From Unio delphinus (taxonomy: Eukaryota > Mollusca > Bivalvia > Unionida > Unionidae), in NCBI GenBank assembly GCA_029339505.1, contig JAQISU010000348.1, positions 289,001-353,000 on the forward strand: 64,000 nucleotides of DNA, given 5' to 3'. Below the pieces are notes generated by a model. That model saw only the letters and a program-made list of their open reading frames with translations, was not told the DNA's origin and did not search any database. Shown one piece after another: positions 1 through 8,771 of the stretch; position 1 is the stretch's first letter; every line of letters starts with the position of its first letter. The translations under genes and the position numbers were made by a program.

Positions 1-625
1 TCTTTAATTCTGTGGCCAGAGAGAGAAGATTTACAGATGTCAATGCCGATGGAATTCAGAAAACATTTTGGTGTCAAAGTATCAATAGTGATTGACTGCT
101 TTGAAATATTTATTGAAAGACCATCAAATTTATTGGCAAGAGCAGAAACCTGGTCAAATTACAAACACCACAACACAGTGAAATTTCTGATCGGAATTAC
201 ACCACAGGGTGCAGTTTCTTTTCTCTCTAATGGATGGGGTGGAAGAGTATCAGACAAATATATAGCTGAGAACTGTGGTCTTTTAAAAAAAACTTATACC
301 AGGAGATTTAATACTTGCAGACAGGGGATTCAACATTCAGGAAAGTGTGGGATTAATGTGTGCAGAAGTGAAGATACCAGCTTTCACAAAAGGAAAAACT
401 CAGCTTTCTCCAGTGGAGTTAGAGGCAACAAGAAAAATTGCACACAACAGAATACACGTGGAAAGAGTAATTGGTCTTGTCAGAAACAAATACACCATTT
501 TACAAAGTACAATACCAGTTGACTATCTCCACTGCAGAAGTGACACAACTCCAACAATTGATAAAATTGTGACAGTATGTTGTGCACTGACCAATTTATG
601 TGATTCAGTTGTGCCTTTTGACTAG
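1..625 (+). pseudogene. ISL2EU-like DDE transposase, 3' part (element 1), frameshifted
   Basis: C-terminal half of a DDE transposase of the DDE_Tnp_4/PIF-like type. The reading frame is already open at base 1, so the gene begins outside the window. Visible motifs are [12 protein letters not shown] (first acidic residue), LADRGF (second Asp) and HVERVIG (Glu). A one-base shift in the A-run near 290 moves the ADRGF part into another frame; reading across it gives a protein closely parallel to the copy at 9378-10665. It ends at TAG 623-625 with VVPFD, like the VVPFN end of the second copy. It converges on the nuclease gene of the same element. Transposases of this family cut and paste the element in the nucleus. 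Family name is from motif recognition; element 1 cannot make a normal transposase from this copy. Confidence 0.8.
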
Positions 626-987
626 ATTATTAAAAAATGAAAAAAATATATAGCATTTATGTTGTATATTTCTTCCTCCAAGTCACTCAAGGTTGCATAT
701 TGCTTACAGGTTTCCATCTTCATTGGCCATAATTTTAATATATCAATAATGCTAAAGACTACTTCTTGACTGGCAGAGAGCTAGATGGGAATTTTTGCCT
801 TGGTCCCTCAAAGTTAAAAATAAGCTTTTATAGACCTTTTTTCTGTACATAACACAATGATTTAGTGCATGTGAGAAGTTTAAATTGTTCAAAGCATGTT
901 TTTTTTTAAATGCAGTAATTTCATTACAATGAGTTAATAACAATTCCTTGCATTGGAGCTTTAATGTAGCCTTTTACATGCTTTTTG

Positions 988-1038
<51 letters not shown>

Positions 1039-1549
1039 GCAAGGGTATGTGGAGAGGGAGTCATGATGTAGGGAACCTTTTTAAAAAACAAGTTTATATA
1101 ATCAGAATATTTTTATTTACATTTCAGTATGAATACATTTTCCATTAGTGAATACACAATAATAAACATTTCAAACAAATATGTGGTTAAAACACAATAC
1201 AAAATTTAAAAAATTTATACACAAGTCTCAAGCTAAACCGTACCAATACAATGAGGAAACATTACATAAACTACATATGTATCAAATAACACTTACTATC
1301 ATATATTGTCAGAAGGTACCTTGCCCAACTATAATATGCTAAGGCATATCCCCTATATACAGACATCTCACACATACAAACACCAAAATACATTTTATGG
1401 GAAATAAGGAAAAACTCTTACATTTGATCTAAGCCAATCTTGCAACAACAACAACAAAAAAGGAGAAATGTAGACTTTGCCAACAAAATTATTTAAGGGA
1501 AGGAAATTGGCCCTTGGTAAAAGTTTACAAATGGGACCAAGTACAATCC
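626..1549. other. Intergenic space between convergent element-1 genes
   Basis: AT-rich spacer between the transposase stop and the nuclease stop. Apart from the TA microsatellite I see only poly-A/T runs and no coding signal. It presumably holds both 3' UTRs. Confidence 0.6.
989..1036. repeat. (TA)n microsatellite
   Basis: About 24 uninterrupted TA units. Confidence 0.95.
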
Positions 1550-2640
1550 TTATTTTCTCTTAAATTGCGGCAGTTTTCTGCAAACTGGGCAATACCAATC
1601 TCCATTTGGAACTCTCTTCAGCTTCACACACTTGAAGTGTAGCCAAACATATGGACAATTACTGTTATCACAGCCAATTACATCTTCCTCTTCATCATAA
1701 ACCTTTTGACATACACATATCAAGTTATGATCTTTAGTGTCATTCCCATCTGTTGCTTGATTGTTGCCCTCCACTATATTTGATGACCCGGCATGGACCA
1801 AGGGTCTTGAGTATGATTTTCCCACCAACTCGGGTAAAATTACTGATTGAAAAAAAGCCTTACATTTCTCCACCATGATCTGACAAAAATCAGCATCAAA
1901 TGAAATTCTTTGTAGAAAAGTGTCAACATTTGTCCATACCACAAAATCACAATATTCTTTTTCACAAAGAAGCAATTGACACTGAATCTGGTAATAGTAT
2001 GCATGCGTTGTTTTAAGTTTAAGTTGTCCATCTACAGTCTCTAAACATCTAACAGATTCTGAAACAGGAGAATCTTTTGCACAAAATGGACACTTAATCG
2101 CAACTAACATTTCACCGCAGCAATCACATGATGCTACACCATCCGGTGTGGCTCCCATAAATGGGTAAGAGGGATTAATGACTAAGTCCACTCTCACGCA
2201 AAATAAAATTCTCATGACTGTTTCTCATGGTTTCAATGTACCCACTTTTTGCAGTCTTTTCATGATTACATCCCCATTCTGTCTGTTTTGAAGTGAATCC
2301 TTTCGCAGATGGGTAACAAATAAGCATAATCAGACTTTGTGATGGATTGTTGATTGATGTATGGCATACAGATTTAATTCTTGAAGCTGTTACCCTACCA
2401 GCCCTGAAGTTAAACCACTGTTTACAACTACTTTGACCTCTGGTATCCTTCTCACAATTGCTACTTTCTTCTAGTGTCACACATAAACTCTGAAGTACTT
2501 CATCGCAGCGCTGCATTAAATCTTCCTTTTTGGCGTCAAGAAATTCTTCATTATAAAGTTCAGTTAGGACTGGGGGATATTTTTTATCCAAGGCTTTTGG
2601 TCTATACTTTTGTGCATACCCTGGTACAAGAGATAAAAAT
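1550..2640 (-). pseudogene. SWIM-YqaJ-PHD nuclease, 3' part (element 1)
   Basis: C-terminal two thirds of the second ISL2EU protein. In order on the minus strand it shows WFNFRAGRVTASRIK, GCNHEK, GATPDG and LVAIKCPF (a YqaJ-like PD-(D/E)XK nuclease core), then a C4HC3 PHD finger beginning CVCQKVYDEEED and ending WYCPVC. A frameshift near 2200 separates HENFILRE from CGLVINPSYPF. The catalytic Glu of the E-x-K motif is Ala here (VAIK), whereas element 2 keeps EIK. The upstream part of the same exon lies beyond the inserted LINE at 7233-7412. Removing the insertion and one TSD joins TGKRPV to FLSLVPG in frame. The nuclease probably helps process transposon DNA; PHD and SWIM modules suggest chromatin or DNA binding. 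Inactive now. Confidence 0.8.
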
Positions 2641-2651
2641 ACAGGCCTTTT
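2641..2651. repeat. Left TSD of LINE A1
   Basis: ACAGGCCTTTT; the same 11 bases follow the A1 tail at 7222-7232, and a following G may extend the match. Confidence 0.9.
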
Positions 2652-3197
2652 GGAGAACACTCTCATCAGGAAGCTGATTGTAGAGCAACTCCGCATTGTG
2701 TCAATTGTGGCAAGGAACATCACGCCAGTTCCAAAGATTGTGATACATGGAAACAGGAGAAGGAAATTCAGAGGGTAAAGTTTACTTCGAACATTCCCTA
2801 CCCAGAGGCCAGAAAGCTTGTCCAGGCAAAAACATCCCTTCCTGGCCCATTCTTCTCCACAGTCGTAAAGCACAATCCAAAAAGCACGAAGGACGCCCAA
2901 ACACAGACGGATCAGCCCGATTCAACCACATGTGCCAACATCCCTAATTATAAGCCACAGAAAAGCACAACATCAACTCAGACAACAACTAATAACAATC
3001 CACCACCAAAATCACCAAGACAGAAACACAAAGCACAAACAAATAAACAGCAAAAGGGGTCAGATGACCCCATTAAACTGTACAACAGGTTTGGAGACTT
3101 TGAGAGCATGGATGCAGAAGAAACTGCTCCGTGTACTCAAAGTAGCTCCAAACCTAATAAAACTAAATATACTCCCGTACTTCCTCCAGACAAATAA
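2652..3197 (+). pseudogene. LINE A1 ORF1, C-terminal remnant
   Basis: In-frame remnant of the zinc-knuckle protein. It begins at the second CCHC knuckle, keeps the third (CVNCGKEHHASSKDC), and continues through the Thr/Gln/Pro-rich tail to the TAA stop. It lacks the N-terminal domain and the first knuckle, so it cannot form a normal ORF1 ribonucleoprotein. The stop is 62 bases before the ORF2 start, as in the other copies. Confidence 0.9.
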
Positions 3198-3259
3198 CAA
3201 CACATGCTTCCACCGCGAATAGTCTAACCTAGTTCCAGAATCTCCAGCATAACATTAGA

Positions 3260-6200
3260 ATGAAGAACACCATCATACAATGGAATTGTCGAGGACTTAA
3301 AACAAACTACAATGATATTCTTCTGCTTTTAAATGAACACGATCCTGCTGTACTATGTTTACAGGAAACATTCCTGAAAGAGACAGATAAAATTACTTTT
3401 AAAAACTTTTCCCTGTTTAATGCGTACTTTCAAAACGCAGACAGGGCATCAGGAGGAGTCTCTATTGCTGTGAACAATAGAGCCCCTCACAAAGTCGTTC
3501 CTTTAAACACAAATTTACAAGCCATTGCTGTAAGTGTCACTCTACATCGAGTGATTACTTTTTGTTCCATTTACTTACCACCAAACACCAACCTAGTACA
3601 AAAGGAATTAGACAATCTTGTTGAACAACTTCCCGCGCCCTTCGTTTTACTCGGGGATTTTAATGCCCATAACATTTTATGGGGATCAAATCACATAAAC
3701 GACAGAGGCCATAAAATAGAAGATTTCATTTCTAGACACGATCTGTGTCTATATAACACTAATTCATCAACATATTTACACCCAGGAACGGGTACGTACA
3801 CATGCATAGATTTGACAATTTGCTCTCCCTCACTGCTTTTGGACTATGAATGGAAGGTCGCTGATGACCTTCACAGCAGTGATCACTTTCCAATCACTCT
3901 TGAAAATAACACTAAAATTGATGATACAATTCCACAATGGAATATAAAGAAGGCCGATTGGGCTATGTTTGAAGCATTATGTAAAACTAGACTAAATAAT
4001 GATACAGTATTCAACGATGTTAATCCTATACAGCATTTTACCTCCGTTCTAATTTCAATTGCAGATGAATCCATTCCCAAGTCCTCAACGAACAGTAAGA
4101 GATCGCAAAAACCTTGGGTAACCAAGGAATGCAAAGAAGCCATTAGACAACGCCGAGAAGCATTAAAAACATTCAACACTCGTCCAACGCCCGAAAATTT
4201 AAATAAATATCGTATTGCCCGGGCTAAAACTCGACGCACAATCAAAGAATGTAAGCGTGCATCCTGGAAGAAATATATTTCTTCTTTAAACTCTCGTTCC
4301 TCAATGAAACAAGTTTGGGATACTATTCGGAAAATAAATGGAAAAAGGAAACACAATTCTATTCGACACCTAAAAATAAACAATATCAATTTCAGTTCGA
4401 AACGTGACATAACAAATATTCTTGCCGATAGTTTTTCGAAAAACTCATCATCATCTAATTATTCAGATGCCTTTAGAAGATTAAAATCTCAGAAAAAAAA
4501 GTCGCGTTTAAAATTTACATCGAACAACACTGAAAATTATAACCAGCTGTTTTCTTTATTGGAGCTTAGGGAGGCATTAGACAAGGCCCATGATACATCC
4601 GCTGGGCCTGACGAAGTACATTACCAGTTCTTGAAACACCTCCCAGAATCTTCTCTGACATTGCTTCTTAAAATCTTTAATGATTTATGGATTGCTGGTA
4701 ATGTACCTAAGAGCTGGAAAGAAGCAACAGTGATACCGATTCCCAAACCAGACAAAGATAACGAAGATCCTAACAGCTATCGGCCTATTGCATTGACAAG
4801 CTGCATATGCAAAACAATGGAACGAATGATTAATTCTCGGCTTGTATGGTACTTGGAAAGTAATAATTTAATTTCTCCTTTCCAAAGTGGCTTCCGTTCT
4901 GGTCGTAGTACTAACGATCATCTGGTTAGACTGGAAACATTTATTCGCGATGCATTTATCAAGAAGGAACATTTAGTAGCGGTCTTCTTTGATTTAGAAA
5001 AGGCCTATGATACAACATGGAAGTACGGGATACTAAATGTCCTGCACGATCTAGGTCTAAAAGGCCGTCTGCCCGCTTTCATCTCCAGTTTTCTCTCCGA
5101 CAGAGAATTCAAAGTACGCGTGGGCGCTACCATCTCCGATATGCACCAGCAAGAGATGGGTGTGCCCCAGGGCAGTATTTTATCTGTGACGCTATTTAAT
5201 ATCAAAATCAATAGCATCACTAAGTCCTTAACTCCCGGTGTGGACTGCTCTTTATATGTAGACGATTTTTTAATTTGTTATCGATCAAAGCACATGCATA
5301 CAATTGAAAGGCAACTTCAACAAAATATCAATAAGATCCACCATTGGGCCAGTAATAATGGTTTTAAATTCTCTAAATCGAAAACAGTATGCATGCATTT
5401 CTGTCAATTGCGAAGACATCATGATGACCCTAAACTCACGCTGGACGGAACACTTATTCCAGTTGTTGAGGAAACGAAGTTTTTGGGTATTATCTTCGAC
5501 AGAAAACTGACTTTTATACCACACATGAAGAATTTAAAAGCTAAATGCTTAAAAGCTTTAAATTTACTAAAAGTAACTGCGCACACTGACTGGGGTGCTG
5601 ATAAAAAAATCCTCCTCAATTTGTATAGAACATTTATCCGTTCTATACTAGACTATGGATGCATTGTTTATGGTTCAGCTAGGAAGTCTTATTTGAAAAT
5701 GCTTGACCCAATTCATCATCAGGGAATAAGACTTGCTCTAGGAGCATTCAAGACATCTCCATGCGAAAGCCTTCTCGCGGAAGCGAATGAACCACCCTTA
5801 TCGCACCGCAGAGAAATGCTTTCTATACAGTACGCTCTTAGGTTAAGATCAAATCCTCTGAACCCTGCTTTTTCGGCTGTTTTTCAACCAAAATACAAAA
5901 CTTTGTACGAAAACAAACCAAATGCCATACCTTCATTTGGCATCAGAATATCATCCAGTTTTGACACTATCAAAATTAATCTCCCTACAGTTCAGAATAC
6001 GTTTGTCTCGGAAACACCACCTTGGCTCCTTAAGCAGCCCAAAGTGATTTTTACGTTGCACGATGGGAGAAAATCTGAGACGAATCCTGCCGTTTTCCAG
6101 AACTCTTATCATGAACTCCTCAACGATTTTAAAAACTACACAAAAATTTTTACTGATGGATCAAAAGTTGATGACAAGGCTGCTGCAGCCTTTGTTAGTG

Positions 6201-6937
6201 GCAAGCACATAACCAAAGTGCGCTTGCCAAACGATGCGTCCATATTTTCAGCGGAAATCAGAGCAATAGATCTTGCTCTGAAATTTATTGAACAAAAGCG
6301 CATTTTAAATAGCATTATTTTCTGTGACTCTCTGTCAGTACTTCAGTCGCTACACCATAGAAAACTGGATAATCCATTACTAGTCGATATTCTCGTCAAA
6401 AACTCTGAGCTTAGTAAGTCCTACAACATAGTATACTGTTGGCTACCTAGCCATATTGGTATTAAAGGTAATGAAGAAGCAGACCGGGCTGCTAAGATGG
6501 CTCTATCCCAAGAACCATCGGATTTTAAATTACCTTTTACTGATTTTAAACCTTGTATCAAAAAGTACCTACGTCAGAAGTGGCAGGCGTCATGGGATGA
6601 TGCAGTCAATAACAAACTTCATGCCATCAAACCAACCCTGGGAGAATGGACTCCTTCCTATAGAACTATCCGCAGGGAGGAGGTTGTCATTGCAAGAATC
6701 AGAATCGGTCATACATACATTACCCACTCCCACATACTAAAAGGTGAAGATCCACCAGAGTGCTTTTCTTGCAATGAGCCATTCACTGTTAAACACTTTA
6801 TGACCGAGTGTTCCGACCTGCAACCTACGCGTGTTAAATACTATAATGTACATGACATGAAGGAACTTTTTGATACAATACAAACCACTTGTATTTTAGA
6901 TTTCCTAAAGGAAGTAAATCTCTATTTTAAACTATAA
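3260..6937 (+). CDS. LINE A1 ORF2: endonuclease-reverse transcriptase-RNase H
   Basis: Uninterrupted 1225-aa polyprotein, the only complete ORF2 in the window. Residues 1-225 are an APE-type endonuclease (IQWNCRG, LCLQETF, GDFNAHN, SSDHFPI). About 430-760 is reverse transcriptase (SYRPIALTS, FDLEKAYDTTW, GVPQGSILS, YVDD at 666-669). About 960-1085 is RNase H (TDGSK at 965, SAEIRAID, FCDSLS, WLPSHIG at 1061, EEADRAAK). The C-terminus carries a CX2CX7HX4C knuckle (CFSCNEPFTVKHFMTEC). It nicks target DNA and copies its own RNA onto the nick. All catalytic motifs look intact, so the product is plausibly active, but the 5' UTR is missing and this copy has no obvious promoter of its own. The start matches the conserved MKNTIIQWNCRG of the other copies. 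Confidence 0.93.
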   Translation: MKNTIIQWNCRGLKTNYNDILLLLNEHDPAVLCLQETFLKETDKITFKNFSLFNAYFQNADRASGGVSIAVNNRAPHKVVPLNTNLQAIAVSVTLHRVITFCSIYLPPNTNLVQKELDNLVEQLPAPFVLLGDFNAHNILWGSNHINDRGHKIEDFISRHDLCLYNTNSSTYLHPGTGTYTCIDLTICSPSLLLDYEWKVADDLHSSDHFPITLENNTKIDDTIPQWNIKKADWAMFEALCKTRLNNDTVFNDVNPIQHFTSVLISIADESIPKSSTNSKRSQKPWVTKECKEAIRQRREALKTFNTRPTPENLNKYRIARAKTRRTIKECKRASWKKYISSLNSRSSMKQVWDTIRKINGKRKHNSIRHLKINNINFSSKRDITNILADSFSKNSSSSNYSDAFRRLKSQKKKSRLKFTSNNTENYNQLFSLLELREALDKAHDTSAGPDEVHYQFLKHLPESSLTLLLKIFNDLWIAGNVPKSWKEATVIPIPKPDKDNEDPNSYRPIALTSCICKTMERMINSRLVWYLESNNLISPFQSGFRSGRSTNDHLVRLETFIRDAFIKKEHLVAVFFDLEKAYDTTWKYGILNVLHDLGLKGRLPAFISSFLSDREFKVRVGATISDMHQQEMGVPQGSILSVTLFNIKINSITKSLTPGVDCSLYVDDFLICYRSKHMHTIERQLQQNINKIHHWASNNGFKFSKSKTVCMHFCQLRRHHDDPKLTLDGTLIPVVEETKFLGIIFDRKLTFIPHMKNLKAKCLKALNLLKVTAHTDWGADKKILLNLYRTFIRSILDYGCIVYGSARKSYLKMLDPIHHQGIRLALGAFKTSPCESLLAEANEPPLSHRREMLSIQYALRLRSNPLNPAFSAVFQPKYKTLYENKPNAIPSFGIRISSSFDTIKINLPTVQNTFVSETPPWLLKQPKVIFTLHDGRKSETNPAVFQNSYHELLNDFKNYTKIFTDGSKVDDKAAAAFVSGKHITKVRLPNDASIFSAEIRAIDLALKFIEQKRILNSIIFCDSLSVLQSLHHRKLDNPLLVDILVKNSELSKSYNIVYCWLPSHIGIKGNEEADRAAKMALSQEPSDFKLPFTDFKPCIKKYLRQKWQASWDDAVNNKLHAIKPTLGEWTPSYRTIRREEVVIARIRIGHTYITHSHILKGEDPPECFSCNEPFTVKHFMTECSDLQPTRVKYYNVHDMKELFDTIQTTCILDFLKEVNLYFKL

Positions 6938-7161
6938 CTTGTATACCATCACGTAGAATATTTTTATCTAATGCAAATATCACCTTTTATTTACAACATC
7001 TTATCATCAACATAACACCATTTACATCTCCCGTTGATTGGGAAGCTTCCTATTTTCCTGTTACCAACATCTTACCATTTTATATTTAACTATTGTTTTT
7101 TTATATATATCGCTGGTCGATGTTAAACCTTTCTTGTTTTTGAACATGTAACGTATTGTAT

Positions 7162-7193
7162 GGCGCTAAATAGCCTAAAAGTGCTGGTGCGCC
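7162..7193 (+). promoter_or_regulatory. LINE 3'-terminal hairpin (A1)
   Basis: GGCGC (7162-7166) pairs with GCGCC (7189-7193), with an inner AGC/GCT pair. It lies just before the AAAC tail and is conserved in A1-A4, B and most short 3'-end copies. B has A in place of T next to the 3' arm without losing the stem. It probably serves as the RT recognition structure for target-primed reverse transcription. Confidence 0.6.
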
Positions 7194-7221
7194 GTTAAAA
7201 TTCAAGTAAACAAACAAACAA

Positions 7222-7232
7222 ACAGGCCTTTT
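7222..7232. repeat. Right TSD of LINE A1
   Basis: Second ACAGGCCTTTT; element-1 coding sequence resumes directly after it. Confidence 0.9.
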
Positions 7233-7412
7233 GCCTGTCAAATCAAGTGATGCACATAATTCAGCCAATTCTTCACTGGTTGTTTCTGTTACAATGGGTA
7301 GCTTTTTCTTCTTAATCAATGGCATTTGAATCCCAGAGACTGCTTTGTCAAGTAGCTTTTTCTTTGTTCGCGCTGAAGTGAAATCAATCTCCTGGATGGT
7401 CTTGAATTGAAC
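7233..7412 (-). pseudogene. Element-1 nuclease, exon 2 upstream part
   Basis: Minus-strand coding piece between the splice acceptor (ATTTATTCTTCAG before 7412) and the LINE insertion. It reads VQFKTIQEIDFTSARTKKK..., matching the element-2 protein (IDFTSAKTKKKILDE), and runs into TGKRPV at the TSD. The Lys-rich stretch may act as a nuclear targeting segment; that is inference. Confidence 0.75.
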
Positions 7413-7633
7413 CTGAAGAATAAATATCGGGATCTAAATTTAAGCGACATTTAAATTCAAAGATGAAAATTAAACAATTTTAATTTCAAATGGATTGTAT
7501 TATATGCTAACAGATTGTTTACTTTCTCTGCATAAGCTATTCATGATATACTTTAATTTTAATTATTATTGTTAGAAACAAAAGTGTGTTATGAATATAA
7601 CTGTAATTTTAGAAAGCTTGAACATGTACTAAC

Positions 7634-8197
7634 CTTCTGGACAGGAGAGGGCAACCAGTAAGATTTGTCTTCTGTTACTGTCTTTGAATTTCTTAGTTTT
7701 ACAGCAGCCTCCACCGCAAACAGAAGTGCCCCAATATGAGAGCAGACTTCTCCTACACCTGCCATACATGTACAATGGCCAGAAATAATTGTTCCATTCA
7801 TTTCAGAAATTATCCACGGTTGTAAACATGTGTCATTTATCCTCTGAGAGTGTTTTACTTTTCCTGCTACAACACACACGCCGTTGATAGTGACTTCTCC
7901 AATATCCACAACCCAACCACAAACAAAATAATTGTATGCTTCCAAAGATTTATATGCTTTAAGTTCTTGTAAAGTGTAGGCACTCTGTGTATATACTAAA
8001 TAGTTCACAATGTCGGGATATGTGACCTCCGGCCATGATGTTAAATCTTTACACCATTCGCTTTTTGCTATCTCGTACGGGTCCTTGTTGTCCAGTATTT
8101 TAATTTTCTCCATATATCTGGCCTTAGAAACTTTATCCAATGTATCTCGATACATTTTTTTCTCAACCCGAGAAGTACGTTCTTTCTCTGTATCCAT
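7634..8197 (-). pseudogene. Element-1 nuclease, exon 1 with SWIM zinc finger
   Basis: First coding exon. The start is placed at the Met of MDTEKERTSRVEKK (8197) rather than the earlier Met at 8263, because it aligns with the MATKSKQSK start of element 2. It contains YPDIVNYLV, FKAYKSLEAYNYF and a SWIM-type zinc motif (CTCMAGVGEVCSHIGALL, CxCx-n-CxH). It ends at donor AAG|GTTAGT (7628-7633). This exon is open, but the gene as a whole is broken by a frameshift, the Glu-to-Ala change and LINE A1. Confidence 0.75.
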
Positions 8198-8319
8198 ATT
8201 TATTGTAACAGCGACGAGCAGATAATGACAGTGACTGTTAACTATAGGGTTTCCGCCATACAATATGGCGACTGTCGCTTGGAATTATGGAAAATTCTGC
8301 TCAACGGAAAACCATCTAT

Positions 8320-8375
8320 TGGCATCTACTGCCTGTGCACAGGGTCTCGTTATATAAAGCAAATTAGTAGTACTG
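8320..8375. repeat. Dispersed repeat fragment at element-1 flank
   Basis: TTGGCATCTACTGCC through AAGCAAATTAGTAGTAC resembles 49003-49058. The second copy continues leftwards without an ISL2EU element, so it resembles an empty target site for element 1. The repeat type is unknown. Confidence 0.5.
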
Positions 8376-8629
8376 AATGTCAAAGTTATGTTTCAAGTCT
8401 AAATCACACAGAATGGAGGTATATATAAGTACTTTATAATAGGACCTCTGTTATTAAACTCGATTGTTAGTGATGTCGGTCAGTGTCTTCCTTTTCCTTG
8501 GTACAGGTGAATCCAACTCGTATTTGTATGGGTCTGCTCATAAAATGTCAGAATTACACTTTCGACCACGAGATTTACTAGGCTGTCCTAAAATAACGCT
8601 GTTCATGGTGGACGAGTATGTGCTGTAAT

Positions 8630-8691
8630 AGATAGTTCCCGATCGAAACGCCTTGTGGGCATTTACAACTTCCGGTCCCCCATCTTAACGG
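8630..8691 (+). repeat. Element-2 left terminal inverted repeat (imperfect)
   Basis: Begins AGATAGTTCCCG and ends near CCATCTTAACGG, matching the reverse complement of the right end (AGATAGGTTGCG to CCATCTTTATGG). CCATCTT is the complement of an AAGATGG YY1-like motif. Confidence 0.5.
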
Positions 8692-8771
8692 TCAAGTGCT
8701 TGACAACAGCAGGATAATACGCTTCATATAATTTATCGATATTTTGTGTAGTTTACTCTGACAGTTTAATA

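Larger units (their letters stand above)
2652..7221 (+). mobile_element. Nimb/I-group LINE copy A1, 5'-truncated, intact ORF2
   Basis: Non-LTR retrotransposon cut short at its 5' end within ORF1 (starts at GGAGAACACTC), with full ORF2, 3' UTR and an AAAC tail. Eleven-base direct repeats flank it. The host reading frame (element-1 nuclease) resumes in frame once the insert and one TSD are removed. It is nearly identical to A2, A3 and A4, so these are recent copies of one family. The clade is inferred from EN-RT-RNase H order and the CCHC ORF1. Confidence 0.93.
1..8317. mobile_element. ISL2EU-like DNA transposon, element 1 (left end outside window)
   Basis: Two convergent genes (transposase on +, SWIM-YqaJ-PHD nuclease on -) form the unit, the two-gene plan known for ISL2EU elements. 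The right end is placed at 8317 because CCATCT followed by AT (8312-8319) lies exactly 49 bp from an ATGGCG motif (8265). Element 2 shows the same spacing, ATGGCG at 13984 to ATCTATT at 14033. The two-base AT flank agrees with the AT duplications I recall for this superfamily. The element hosts LINE copy A1 (2652-7221) in its nuclease gene. The exact right end is an inference from this comparison. Confidence 0.6.

Noticed and set aside
1840..2031. Small minus-strand frames inside the nuclease exons
   Set aside because: Out-of-frame shadows of the nuclease coding sequence.
3883..4410. 175-aa minus-strand open frame, repeated in each LINE copy
   Set aside because: It lies fully antisense to ORF2 and recurs only because the copies are identical; no domain or start context supports it.
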